Source: Bacillus sp. FJAT-27225 (GTDB lineage Bacteria; Bacillota; Bacilli; Bacillales; Cytobacillaceae). Taken from it: a stretch of DNA of 64,000 bases. This document shows positions 17,925 through 25,583 of the stretch, piece after piece. Where the stretch lies: positions 248,001 to 312,000 of the forward strand of contig NZ_MAYU01000025.1 of assembly GCF_001685025.1 (NCBI RefSeq), written 5' to 3'. The notes under the pieces are model-generated. The model saw only the letters and a program-made list of their open reading frames with translations, did not search any database and was not told the origin of the DNA. The number at the start of each line of letters is the position of its first letter. The first letter of the stretch is position 1. The position numbers and the translations under genes are program-made.

Positions 17925-18108
17925 GGGCCCACACCATCCAATTATGTATTTACAAATAGTTTATAATTTTAACGGTTTTCCGACAATAACCTAAGAGGAC
18001 AAATTATAACAAATTTTTATAAAAACTGGCATTTTACAGCCTTATCGGCAAATAGTGTAGTTTTTCAACTATGTATGAATAGAAATATTCTTCCTTATTA
18101 GCTAATGA

Positions 18109-18140
18109 AACGTTTCTTTTTAGCAGGAAAAAGAAACGTT
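18109..18140 (+). promoter_or_regulatory. Perfect 13-bp hairpin upstream of the peroxiredoxin gene
   Basis: AACGTTTCTTTTT (18109-18121) and AAAAAGAAACGTT (18128-18140) pair perfectly around a 6-base loop. It is 75 bases upstream of the start codon, with no T tract directly after it. It could be a leader hairpin controlling expression, an mRNA-stabilising element, or a protein-binding palindrome. Confidence 0.55.
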
Positions 18141-18215
18141 AAAAAATATTTATGTAAACAAACAATTAAAAATGGAGACACTAGTAGGAAAAACCCCCTA
18201 AAAGGAGGATGCAGT

Positions 18216-18680
18216 ATGGGAAATGCTTTACATATTGGAGACCTAGCCCCTGATTTTTCACTATCATCAACAATGAAAGAAACGATATCACTAGGGGATT
18301 ATCGAGGGAAAAAGAACCTCGTTGTCGCGTTTTATGGAATGGATTTTACTCCTGGCTGACTGAAAGAGTTAACCTCTTGGAAAGAGGAATACAAACGCTT
18401 TGAAGACCTAGATGCCGAGGTACTGGCAATCAGTGTTGACCATATCCATTCACACCGGGTTTTTGCGGCTAGCTTGGGAACCCTGCCGTTTCCGCTATTG
18501 TCAGACTGGTTTAAAAAAACCACAAAGGAGTACAATGTTTTCAATGAAAAAGGAGAGGTAGCTAAGCGTTCTGTGTTCGTAATCACCAAACAAGGTGTAA
18601 TCACCTACAAGAACACAGAATTTAAGGCCGGCAAAAAAGAAGACTACGAAGCCGTATTCATTGAGCTCGCTAAATTATAA
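18216..18680 (+). CDS. peroxiredoxin-like protein, probable selenoprotein (in-frame TGA = Sec48)
   Basis: AhpC/TSA-fold redoxin of 154 residues if TGA at 18357-18359 is read through. The N-terminal part has GDLAPDFSL and the strand VVAFYGMDFTPG; the TGA follows TPG, exactly where Prx proteins have the peroxidatic Cys (TPxC), and LKEL then matches the usual xxEL. After the TGA the frame stays open for 106 codons with intact family features, including LAISVD, FPLLSD and an arginine in KRSVFVITKQG. There is no other cysteine. A 6-bp hairpin with a GGA triloop lies 14-28 bases after the TGA. ATG 18216 follows AAAGGAGG. Sec insertion is favoured; a nonsense mutation in a former Cys codon is the alternative. 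No selABD genes are in this window. Confidence 0.75.
18373..18387 (+). promoter_or_regulatory. Candidate bacterial SECIS hairpin
   Basis: CCTCTT-GGA-AAGAGG: a perfect 6-bp stem with a GGA loop. The loop begins 20 bases after the TGA codon and has G in its first two positions; both agree with the described bacterial SECIS pattern (short stem, small loop with an early G, loop some 16-37 bases after UGA). A further GT/AC pairing flanks it after a 3x3 internal loop. Confidence 0.6.
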
Positions 18681-18869
18681 TCACCAACGTGGGCAATTCT
18701 AGCCGAAAGGTTCCAAATAGCCTTTACTAAAGAAGTTCGCACAGATAAAATACTCCCGTTAATCCAAGCTATTCATATGTAAGGGCGACAAGGGATGGAT
18801 GCGGGGTAAGCGAATAACAGCCAAGTTCAGTGATAATATCCCCATGATAATCGGTTGGTTTTAATCAAA

Positions 18870-18903
18870 AAAGCCTATCTGCAAGTAGGAGATAGGCTTC
18901 TCG
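18870..18903 (-). terminator. Bidirectional terminator next to the YjcZ-type gene
   Basis: AAGCCTATCT and AGATAGGCTT form a 10-bp stem with a 9-base loop. On the minus strand it is followed by a T run right after the short sporulation gene; on the plus strand there is CTCGTTTTTT. Confidence 0.75.
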
Positions 18904-18907
18904 TTTT

Positions 18908-19006
18908 TTAGTAAGACATAAAGGAAGCTCCGATAATGATCAAAAGAATGAACAAAACAACTAACAGTGCAAAGCTACCACTGCCGTAACCGCCGCCATA
19001 ACTCAT
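18908..19006 (-). CDS. YjcZ-family sporulation protein
   Basis: A 32-residue peptide beginning MSYGGGYGSGSFALLVVLF, then an isoleucine-rich membrane segment (ILLIIIGA) and a short polar tail ending FMSY. This is the pattern of the YjcZ/SscA family of tiny Bacillus spore proteins: a glycine/tyrosine-rich head and one transmembrane helix. GGAGGTG (on the minus strand, 19014-19020) lies 7 bases before the ATG. It has its own terminator. Such peptides are made in the mother cell during sporulation; the exact role is not known. Confidence 0.85.
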   Translation of the reverse strand: MSYGGGYGSGSFALLVVLFILLIIIGASFMSY

Positions 19007-19272
19007 ATTTTTTCACCTCCTATAAATGGAGTAATTTTCACCGCTTAATACCAACATATGGCTCTGTTGCAAAAAAGCTTGGACAAAAGTCTATAAAGAT
19101 GAAAATTATCGAAAAATTAGGTTAGCCCGACTTGGGAAATTCCCTTATAAGAGTTAAAGAGAGGTAGCCTTTTAAAAAAATGGCGCCGGTGTAAGAATAT
19201 GGGTTTGGGGTAGGATGTAAGCGGGTATTTTTAAAAATGACTAACATGGGTTCTACAGCGAGGCGAAACTTA

Positions 19273-19428
19273 ATGAAAAGACACGAACACTTTTTAATAA
19301 AAAGGGAACTTCACAGGCTTTTAAATGACTATAATAGGTGTCTAGACCCTTTTTATAAAGAACAAATCGTAGAGGAAATTGATTTTTTAAATATGGTTCT
19401 GAATGACCATGGAGAAATCCCCTTTTAA
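19273..19428 (+). CDS. small hypothetical protein
   Basis: A 51-residue charged, helical protein (KRHEHFLIKRELHRLLNDYN, then YKEQIVEEIDFLNMVLND) without a membrane segment. The start at 19273 is preceded by GAGGCG; an in-frame ATG at 19237 would give 63 residues but has a poorer site. A clear terminator follows directly, which supports a real transcription unit. I do not recognise the family. It is isolated between the YjcZ-type and cwlJ genes, both spore-related, but this says little about function. Confidence 0.5.
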   Translation: MKRHEHFLIKRELHRLLNDYNRCLDPFYKEQIVEEIDFLNMVLNDHGEIPF

Positions 19429-19441
19429 GCTGGGGATTTTT
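19413..19441 (+). terminator. Terminator of the small gene at 19273
   Basis: AAATCCCC and GGGGATTT pair around TTTTAAGCT and are followed by TTTTT. The stem overlaps the last codons of the gene. Confidence 0.7.
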
Positions 19442-19552
19442 TTATAAAAACTATAGTGAATGGTATATCTGTAACACCATTGTCATTTTGCTTTCGATAG
19501 TTTGGACCACGTTCATAATAAAGGGATGTAGTTCGAAGTGACTTCCCATTAA

Positions 19553-19615
19553 AACAAAGACTGCAAAAAAGCAAATCCTGCTCCTAAGGGAGGTTTTGCT
19601 TTTGCAGTCTTTTTC
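19553..19615 (-). terminator. Long hairpin terminator of cwlJ
   Basis: GACTGCAAAA and TTTTGCAGTC close a long stem that continues through AGCAAA/TTTGCT and CTCC/GGAG-type pairs. It lies 27 bases beyond the cwlJ stop. Confidence 0.7.
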
Positions 19616-19641
19616 CAATAATCCAAAGTATTTAGATATGC

Positions 19642-20085
19642 TTAGCCTCCTGTATAAACACTTTCACAGGTACCTGCGATTGGTTCATAATAACAATGGT
19701 TCTTATATTGGCCAGCAAAAGGCTGATCGTACCAGGTTGGAGGGCAGGGGCCGAATGGATTGAAATACCAAAGGGAGTATTTCGCAGGGTGTTCTCTCCA
19801 GTAATCCAAGACTTGTTTTGCTAATCTTCTTTCAACAGGCCGGGCTCTTTGATAAAACATATTCCCCTTCTGGACAGCTTCAAAGGAATAATTCCCACCT
19901 TGAATATGAAAAATAACCTGGCGAACGGTTCTTACATCCTTGAAATCTAGACAATCTGCTTTAACACGGTTCACGATGACGTTCCCCACATATAACATTC
20001 CCTGTTTTCCTTCGCCTTCAGCTTCCGCTCTCATCATCCTAGCCACCAAATTAACATCCGCATCCTTATAAGCTACTCTTGCCAT
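19642..20085 (-). CDS. cwlJ: spore cell wall hydrolase CwlJ
   Basis: A 147-residue SleB/CwlJ-family hydrolase, close in length to B. subtilis CwlJ (142). The conserved core runs from DVNLVARMMRAEAEGEGKQG, with the catalytic glutamate in the AEAEGE segment, through VGNVIVNRV, to FEAVQKGN, YWREHPAKYSLWYFNP and the Cys-containing C terminus. CwlJ degrades spore cortex peptidoglycan during germination and is activated by Ca-dipicolinate. It has no signal peptide, consistent with deposition from the mother cell on the spore surface. ATG 20085 follows GGGGGTGA; upstream in-frame codons do not look family-like. Its usual partner gerQ is not adjacent here. Confidence 0.92.
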   Translation of the reverse strand: MARVAYKDADVNLVARMMRAEAEGEGKQGMLYVGNVIVNRVKADCLDFKDVRTVRQVIFHIQGGNYSFEAVQKGNMFYQRARPVERRLAKQVLDYWREHPAKYSLWYFNPFGPCPPTWYDQPFAGQYKNHCYYEPIAGTCESVYTGG

Positions 20086-20312
20086 TTTTTCACCCCCAAC
20101 ATACAGTATGAAAAAAAGCCTAAATTGGTGTGGAATTAATTTTTCGCTCAGCCAACAACGTATCACTAAACTATGGAATTAGCCGCAAGCAGTTGCCTGA
20201 TTCCACGAGTACAGTTGCCAAGGATCGGCACCGGCCAACAAGTTTTTATATATGGTATTACTGGGAAAAGTGGGAATACTACGTGATACTATCACCTTTA
20301 AGGAGCAAACAG

Positions 20313-20642
20313 ATGCCGAAAAAGAGCGACCAAAAAACAGAATCGGTGGATAAGGATAAAATCGTTCAGTTGCCCGAAAAGGGAAACAAGAACGATCAAG
20401 GGGAAGAGCTCTCCCGGATGTTGGCTGCAGTATTGGAATACCTGTCAGATGAGACGGTTGAAGTCATTGATATCAACTATTTATTTGATAACACCGAGGG
20501 CCTTGAAGCTTGGTGGAATGACTATCAGGAAAACAACCGTAAAAAGATTGAGGCAGAAATAAGAGAATCCCTTAGTAAACTATCCCTGGAGGACCTTCAA
20601 AAAATTAGGGGACAAATAAAAGAAAACCAAACTAAAGGCTGA
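20313..20642 (+). CDS. hypothetical protein
   Basis: A 109-residue highly charged soluble protein. The N-terminal 35 residues are lysine/asparagine/glutamine-rich and likely disordered; then comes an acidic helical region (LSRMLAAVLEYLSDETVEVIDINYLFD) and a C-terminal helix pair (IEAEIRESLSKLSLEDLQKIRGQI). AAGGAGC lies before the ATG at 20313. It is divergent from cwlJ and directly followed by a smaller gene. I do not recognise a family; the amphipathic helices suggest a protein-binding role but this is a guess. Confidence 0.65.
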   Translation: MPKKSDQKTESVDKDKIVQLPEKGNKNDQGEELSRMLAAVLEYLSDETVEVIDINYLFDNTEGLEAWWNDYQENNRKKIEAEIRESLSKLSLEDLQKIRGQIKENQTKG

Positions 20643-20649
20643 TTATAAG

Positions 20650-20841
20650 TTGAACATAAAAGGGGTCCTAATCCTGCTAATTGTTTCTCAGTTTAAAATT
20701 GTCCCACCCAAATTTCCTCCTGCCCCCTTTAACGTAATTGTAAATGGTGAACCTGAGTACAGCATCCTTCCAATCGTACAAATCATCGATAGGTCACCAT
20801 ATGTGAACAATCATTCTATAAGCAAGCAGATTGAAACTTGA
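20650..20841 (+). CDS. small hypothetical protein
   Basis: A 63-residue protein from a TTG start 7 bases after the previous stop. It starts with a hydrophobic segment (VLILLIVSQF) followed by a proline-rich stretch (VPPKFPPAPFNVIV). The ribosome binding site is weak (AAAGGCTG), so translation would depend on coupling with the upstream gene. A hairpin terminator follows, which supports a transcription unit ending here. No family recognised. Confidence 0.4.
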   Translation: MNIKGVLILLIVSQFKIVPPKFPPAPFNVIVNGEPEYSILPIVQIIDRSPYVNNHSISKQIET

Positions 20842-20852
20842 CGTCGAATATT

Positions 20853-20890
20853 TGGAGGGACACTTTCTGCGGAATGTCCCTTCATTTTAT
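20853..20890 (+). terminator. Terminator
   Basis: AGGGACA and TGTCCCT pair around a 12-base loop, followed by TCATTTTATTT. It ends the two small genes at 20313-20841. Confidence 0.65.
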
Positions 20891-20939
20891 TTACTTATTC
20901 CCGTTCAATATCCATAGAAATAGATACTATTTGTTTAAA

Positions 20940-20968
20940 TTGCAAACCTTTGTCAATTCAAGTATAGT
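20940..20968 (+). promoter_or_regulatory. Sigma-A-type promoter of the MFS gene
   Basis: TTGCAA (20940-20945), a 17-base spacer and TATAGT (20963-20968), upstream of the exporter gene. The leader is about 120 bases long. Confidence 0.5.
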
Positions 20969-21094
20969 TAACAAATTGACTTAAATACTGAGTTGTTTTT
21001 AAGGCATCGATTTGGGCTATACAGTTTTTATATGGACAAGGAAGTTATAAATAAAAAAGAGTATGATTGGGAGACTGTTAAGGAGAATGCAAAC

Positions 21095-22288
21095 ATGAAA
21101 AACAATAAAATTGCCCTGGGATTGTTACTATTGAATTTATTCATAGCATTTTTGGGGAATGGGCTTATTATTCCTGTTTTACCCACTATAATGAACGAGC
21201 TGGGCATTTCGGGGACAACGATAGGTTATTTAACTGCAGCCTTTGCGATTGCCCAGTTAATTGTTTCTCCGTATGCAGGGAAAGCTGTGGATAAAGTCGG
21301 CAGGAAAATCATGATCGTAATTGGCCTATTCATTTTCGGTATCTCAGAATTTCTATTCGGGCTCGGTAAAGAAATTGAAGTGCTGTTTGTTTCCCGCATA
21401 TTGGGAGGAATAAGCGCAGCTTTTATTATGCCGGCGGCTACAGCCTTCATAGCTGATATTACAACACTGGATACTCGCCCGAAAGCATTGGGATATATGT
21501 CAGCCGCGATAAGCACCGGCTTTATTATTGGTCCGGGGATAGGAGGATTTTTAGCGGAAATCGGGACACGTGTTCCGTTCTTCTTTGCAGGCGGCCTTGG
21601 TACTCTTGCTGCCTTTTTTTCTATTCTATTTTTATCCGAACCCGACCGTAAAAAAGAACGTTTTGGCCATACTGCTAAGCCAAATTCCGGCTTCAAGCTT
21701 ATTTTTTCACAAAAATATTTTTTTGCATTTATCTTAATTTTTATTACTTCATTTGGACTGGCAGCATTTGACTCGTTTTTCAGCCTGTTTGTCGATCATA
21801 AATTTCAATTTACCCCATTTGATATTGCAATTGCGATTACCGGTGGCGCCATTTTCGGCGCTGTGTCACAAGTGATTCTGTTTGATAAGCTGACTCGCCT
21901 TTGGGGTGAAATCAAGCTAATTCGATACTGCTTAATCCTTTCAGCGATTCTTGTTTATTTAATGACGGTTGTTCAATCGTATTTTTCAATTTTAGTTGTG
22001 ACATTCATTGTTTTTGTTGGATTCGATTTGTTCCGGCCTGCGATAACCTCGTATCTCTCAAATCATGCCGGGGATGAGCAAGGATTTGTCGGTGGAATGA
22101 ACTCGATGTTCACTAGTCTAGCAAATATCAGCGGGCCAATTCTAGGCGGAATATTATTTGATATTGATATTCATTTCCCTTACTATTTTGCCGCTATCGT
22201 ACTGGCATTAGGGATTGTTGTAACGTGGTTTTGGAAGAAGCCTAAAACGGATTCTGCAAATGTAGTACGCAATGTTTCAGGAAATTAA
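21095..22288 (+). CDS. MFS multidrug-type efflux transporter
   Basis: Transporter of 397 residues with 12 predicted membrane helices. The loop 2-3 motif GKAVDKVGRKIMI and the helix 5 region GYMSAAISTGFIIGPGIGGFL (antiporter motif C) place it with proton-coupled drug exporters such as NorA, Bmr and Blt. The start at 21095 has AAGGAGA upstream; the frame is open 34 codons further, where an in-frame ATG at 21032 has no good site. No regulator gene is adjacent. A terminator follows. The substrate cannot be predicted. Confidence 0.87.
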   Translation: MKNNKIALGLLLLNLFIAFLGNGLIIPVLPTIMNELGISGTTIGYLTAAFAIAQLIVSPYAGKAVDKVGRKIMIVIGLFIFGISEFLFGLGKEIEVLFVSRILGGISAAFIMPAATAFIADITTLDTRPKALGYMSAAISTGFIIGPGIGGFLAEIGTRVPFFFAGGLGTLAAFFSILFLSEPDRKKERFGHTAKPNSGFKLIFSQKYFFAFILIFITSFGLAAFDSFFSLFVDHKFQFTPFDIAIAITGGAIFGAVSQVILFDKLTRLWGEIKLIRYCLILSAILVYLMTVVQSYFSILVVTFIVFVGFDLFRPAITSYLSNHAGDEQGFVGGMNSMFTSLANISGPILGGILFDIDIHFPYYFAAIVLALGIVVTWFWKKPKTDSANVVRNVSGN

Positions 22289-22299
22289 AATAGGCATTT

Positions 22300-22336
22300 A
22301 AAGCGTTGACCTATATCGGGTTAACGCTTTTTCTTT
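22300..22336 (+). terminator. Terminator of the MFS gene (recurrent type)
   Basis: AAGCGTTGACC and GGGTTAACGCTT pair with a TATATC loop, then TTTCTTT. It shares the GCGTT-AACGC core with several other terminators here. Confidence 0.7.
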
Positions 22337-22433
22337 GTATAGAGGCTGGATGGAAAAACGTGAATAAAAGGGAGGTTTTTCGAACTTAGAAATTGAATAG
22401 TACTAATTGACTGATTGGAATGGGGAGAACTAA

Positions 22434-23273
22434 ATGAAAATCATTTATGGTTTTGAGGATTTTAAACATGTTATTCATAACATGAAGCAAAAAGAGGAAA
22501 AAGATGCATCATGGCTGGAGTATTATAAAAATTACAAGCATGTATTCGATGCCATTTTTGAAAATCTGTATATGACGGATGCAGAAACCATAAGAAAGAC
22601 GATTATTCCAAACGTAAATTTTTATGGCTTGGCTAATACTGCTGAAGAAAGTGTTAAAGCTCACGATGAAGCCAAAATAACGAAAATAGTAGAAGCATGT
22701 AAGAGATATTTTCATTTCAATACAGAGTTTAATGTGTATGCATTGGTTGGATTTGGCCATATAGACGGGACTGCCATTTCCTCTTCCAACGCGCCCTTTA
22801 TGTATTTGGGTTTAGAAAGGTTAGTAAATATCGATGTGGAGCAGTTGATTCAACACGAATTTAATCATCTCGTTCGGTTTAGCACGTTAAACGAATTGAA
22901 TGATGGCCGTTCAATGACGGTAGGGCAACTTGTGATTGCAGAAGGCCTAGCTACTCTTACTCCGTTGGTTATGAATCAGATGGATGTTTCTGAAACCGCT
23001 CTTCAAAAAATGCTCTTCCTGGATCCATACCAGTATAGTCACTTGAAAGATAATTTTGATTTGATTGAGCAAGAAATTAAACATGATTTTTATAATGTGT
23101 TAACTCCTGAACGAATGGCGAAATATTTTATGATGAACGAGGATAGCAAATACGGAAAAGCCGGTTACTTTTTCGGGATGCATATCATCCTTACTTTATT
23201 AAACAGAGGATGGGACTTAAGGGATTTGACCTATTTGGACTCAGAACTAATTTGTGATGAGTTTAATAAATAG
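22434..23273 (+). CDS. DUF2268-type putative zinc metalloprotease (cytosolic)
   Basis: A 279-residue protein with the zincin motif HEFNH at residues 141-145 and a likely third ligand in IAEGLATL (E170). This spacing fits the DUF2268/YjaZ family of predicted Zn-dependent proteases. There is no signal peptide or membrane segment, unlike the second family member at 60390 in this window, which is a lipoprotein. GGGGAGAAC precedes the ATG at 22434. It stands between the MFS exporter and a nucleotidyltransferase gene. Substrate unknown. Confidence 0.75.
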   Translation: MKIIYGFEDFKHVIHNMKQKEEKDASWLEYYKNYKHVFDAIFENLYMTDAETIRKTIIPNVNFYGLANTAEESVKAHDEAKITKIVEACKRYFHFNTEFNVYALVGFGHIDGTAISSSNAPFMYLGLERLVNIDVEQLIQHEFNHLVRFSTLNELNDGRSMTVGQLVIAEGLATLTPLVMNQMDVSETALQKMLFLDPYQYSHLKDNFDLIEQEIKHDFYNVLTPERMAKYFMMNEDSKYGKAGYFFGMHIILTLLNRGWDLRDLTYLDSELICDEFNK

Positions 23274-23337
23274 GTTTATGTAAATAGCTAGCAAGAAGGA
23301 TTTTCTTGATCAATATCGAATCTTTTGGTAAGCCGAA

Positions 23338-24201
23338 ATGAAGGAGCTGGTTTATAGATGTGTGGGATTTGTAAGTAGACATGAAGAAAGAGATGTATTA
23401 TTGCCAAAGCATCGGGAAATTCTTTTGAAAAATGCGCTCGACGATTTAGTCAATGACCCAAATGTTTTGGCAATCTATCAGGGAGGATCGTTGGCAAAAG
23501 GGAACTACGACAATTATTCGGATATTGACTTGCATATCATTGTGAAGCCCTCCAAAAAAGAGGAGTTCATCAGACAGAAAAGGGATCGCGCAAGAAACTG
23601 GGGTACCGTCTTATTTTTTGAAGACTTTCATCCAAGCTCTCCTGTAGTCGTAACCCATTATGAGTGCTTTGTAAAAATCGATAGCTGGTACCATATACCT
23701 AAAGAAGTTGTACCCTCAATATGGTTAAAAGGATATGAAATACTGCATGATCCAAATAATTTAATAAGTGAAGTAATCAATCTGTCCTCACATGAACTGT
23801 ACGAACCTTCTTCGCAGGAAGTTGAGTTTTGGAGGGGAAAAGTTCTTGCCTTTGTTCATGAAACCTACAGAGCGGCGATGAGGGAAGAACATTATTATGC
23901 TCTTTCAAATTTGGATCGAATTCGGTGGCTTATTGTTTCAGGCTGGTATATGGAAATGAACATCCATCTTGATAGCCCTTACGGTGTCTGGTCGAAAATT
24001 GAGGGAAACAGAAGCCAATTAAACGATTGGCAGTTATCTTTACTGATAAGTTGGAATTGCGGCCGGACTACCAATGAGATAATGAAGACTATGGTAAGTA
24101 TGATGCCTGAATTTCTAAGGTTAAATAAATTCCTCAGTAAAAAAGTGAACATACCAGACCAAAGTGAAGAAGTACAAAAAATAATTGAAATGGCTTATTA
24201 G
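23338..24201 (+). CDS. nucleotidyltransferase-domain protein
   Basis: A 287-residue protein with the polymerase-beta-like nucleotidyltransferase signature: GGSLAKGNYDNYSDIDLHIIV, where the GS and the two aspartates bind the nucleotide and metal, with a third acidic residue expected in the following strand (VKID). The rest is helical, as in aminoglycoside adenylyltransferases, but it is not close enough to AadK to name it an antibiotic-resistance enzyme. The start is uncertain: the ATG at 23338 lacks a clear site, and an in-frame GTG lies at 23362. A recurrent-type terminator follows. Confidence 0.75.
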   Translation: MKELVYRCVGFVSRHEERDVLLPKHREILLKNALDDLVNDPNVLAIYQGGSLAKGNYDNYSDIDLHIIVKPSKKEEFIRQKRDRARNWGTVLFFEDFHPSSPVVVTHYECFVKIDSWYHIPKEVVPSIWLKGYEILHDPNNLISEVINLSSHELYEPSSQEVEFWRGKVLAFVHETYRAAMREEHYYALSNLDRIRWLIVSGWYMEMNIHLDSPYGVWSKIEGNRSQLNDWQLSLLISWNCGRTTNEIMKTMVSMMPEFLRLNKFLSKKVNIPDQSEEVQKIIEMAY

Positions 24202-24212
24202 AATCTGAAAGA

Positions 24213-24246
24213 GTGCGTTAATTCAAAAGGATTAGCGCATTTTTAC
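24213..24246 (+). terminator. Terminator (recurrent type)
   Basis: GTGCGTTAAT and ATTAGCGCAT pair around TCAAAAGG, followed by TTTTAC. Confidence 0.7.
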
Positions 24247-24429
24247 ATTTGTGGAAACTTTGGAAAAAAGAATTGGTTAAGCAGTGAGAAGAGTATTTTA
24301 GCTCTTTGTTCGTGGTATGGATAACCGATTTGAATATCTTTATCCTTAGAGGGTAAACGCTTTTTTTATGGAATTAATTATTATTAAGGGCTATATAAGT
24401 TAAACAAAAGAATTGCGCAATGTAAAAAA

Positions 24430-24632
24430 TTTATTGATTGAAGCGGATGGCGCGAAACTCGTTCGAAAATGCAAAAAACGCATTTTCTCCTGCGATGCTA
24501 ACTCTGGGAAGATTATTCAACGTCCTACGGGAGAAAAGGTCAGTGGGAGACCCCGCAGGCGCTTGCGCCGAGGAGGCTTCCAGGCCGCCCGTGGAAAGCG
24601 AAGCGCCAGTAGCGGAAATCAAAGAAAAACTT
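24430..24632. repeat. GC-rich Bacillaceae-type intergenic repeat
   Basis: A GC-rich block in an AT-rich surrounding, with the words GGGAGACCCCGCAGGCGC, TTGCGCCGAGGAGGC and GTGGAAAGCGAAGCGCC. I recognise this as a dispersed repeat often seen between genes in Bacillus-related genomes. It is open in three frames over about 200 bases, on both strands, but these are accidental: none has a proper start site and the protein sequences are low-complexity. It contains several short palindromes (GCGCTTGCGC). Only one copy is in this window. Confidence 0.6.
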
Positions 24633-24681
24633 AAGTTTAATTTTTATAGTTAAAATTAATTATTGGAGGAGAGATAGGTTT

Positions 24682-25248
24682 TTGCTATCAAATCTATATT
24701 TTGTCCGTCACGCACATTCACTCTATACACCAGATGAAATGGGAAGGCCTTTATCCAAACAAGGTCTCGAAGATGCGGAAAAAGTGACCCAATTCCTTAA
24801 AGAAGAAAAAATCGATTTGGTTCTATCAAGCCCCTATCAAAGGGCACATCAAACAGTCTGGGGTATTGCTGAAACATTAGGAAAAGAAGTTATCATAGAG
24901 AATGGCTTTAAAGAGCGGCTTTTGTCGATTACCCCAGTCTATGATTTTGAGATAGCAATCCAAAAAGTCTGGGAGGATCCCACATTTTCATGGGAAGGCG
25001 GGGAATCGAACGCAACCGCCCAAAAGCGTGGGATCCAGGCAACGTTAAAAGTATTAGAAACGTATCAAGGCAAGAACATTGTCATAGGCACACACGGTAA
25101 TTTACTCGTTCTTATTATGAATTACTTCAATCAATCCTATGGATATAATTTTTGGATGGAACTTGATATGCCAGATATTTATAAACTAACTTTTGATAAT
25201 AATGAACTGAAGAAAATAAAAAGAATTTGGTCCAGAACAAAAAGGTAA
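24682..25248 (+). CDS. histidine phosphatase family protein
   Basis: A 188-residue phosphoglycerate-mutase-like phosphatase. The catalytic RHAHS motif is at the N terminus (FVRHAHSLY), LSSPYQRAHQT provides the phosphate-binding arginine, and the second histidine is in VIGTHGNLL. TTG is the start codon, with GGAGGAGA 9 bases upstream. It likely acts on a small phosphorylated metabolite; the family is too broad to say which. It follows the GC-rich repeat and faces a small minus-strand gene. Confidence 0.88.
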   Translation: MLSNLYFVRHAHSLYTPDEMGRPLSKQGLEDAEKVTQFLKEEKIDLVLSSPYQRAHQTVWGIAETLGKEVIIENGFKERLLSITPVYDFEIAIQKVWEDPTFSWEGGESNATAQKRGIQATLKVLETYQGKNIVIGTHGNLLVLIMNYFNQSYGYNFWMELDMPDIYKLTFDNNELKKIKRIWSRTKR

Positions 25249-25272
25249 ATAGATTGCTTTTAGCAAGAAAAA

Positions 25273-25443
25273 TCAACTCCATAATCTTTCTAAATCAAGC
25301 GGGGAAATGACCTGTCCGTTAATTTTTTTATGGATAATCGGCCTTTTAAAAGGATCATGTTCCGAAACATCCTCAACGAAGCACCGTGATCGAACCCGTA
25401 TGTCAACACCGAGTATACTTTCAATTTTGTTTTGATAAGTCAT
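25273..25443 (-). CDS. small hypothetical protein
   Basis: A 56-residue protein, MTYQNKIESILGVDIRVRS at its start and ending in DLERLWS. AAGGAGATAACC stands directly upstream of the ATG on the minus strand, a strong initiation site. It is charged, without membrane segments, and has one cysteine. It is convergent with the histidine phosphatase and divergent from the L,D-transpeptidase. I do not recognise the family; the good ribosome binding site and non-random composition argue that it is real. Confidence 0.6.
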   Translation of the reverse strand: MTYQNKIESILGVDIRVRSRCFVEDVSEHDPFKRPIIHKKINGQVISPLDLERLWS

Positions 25444-25583
25444 AAATGGTTATCTCCTTCAGCATTTGACTATGTGTACTATTATCTATCAAGAGTATGA
25501 TAAAAATACAAATTTATTAACGGCATAATTTCTCCTCCTTTCGCAAAAAATACTGTATGACTGTAGTTGTGGAGGGGAAAAGG

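Noticed and set aside
18216-18680. Two separate genes split at the TGA
   Set aside because: The second half has no start codon with a ribosome site near the break and the Prx fold needs both halves; readthrough as Sec or a single nonsense mutation explains it better.
23338-24201. AadK aminoglycoside 6-adenylyltransferase
   Set aside because: Only the nucleotidyltransferase signature agrees; the rest does not allow a resistance claim.
24413-24653. Protein-coding genes over the GC-rich repeat
   Set aside because: Open on both strands in several frames, without start sites, low-complexity products; fits a known type of intergenic repeat.
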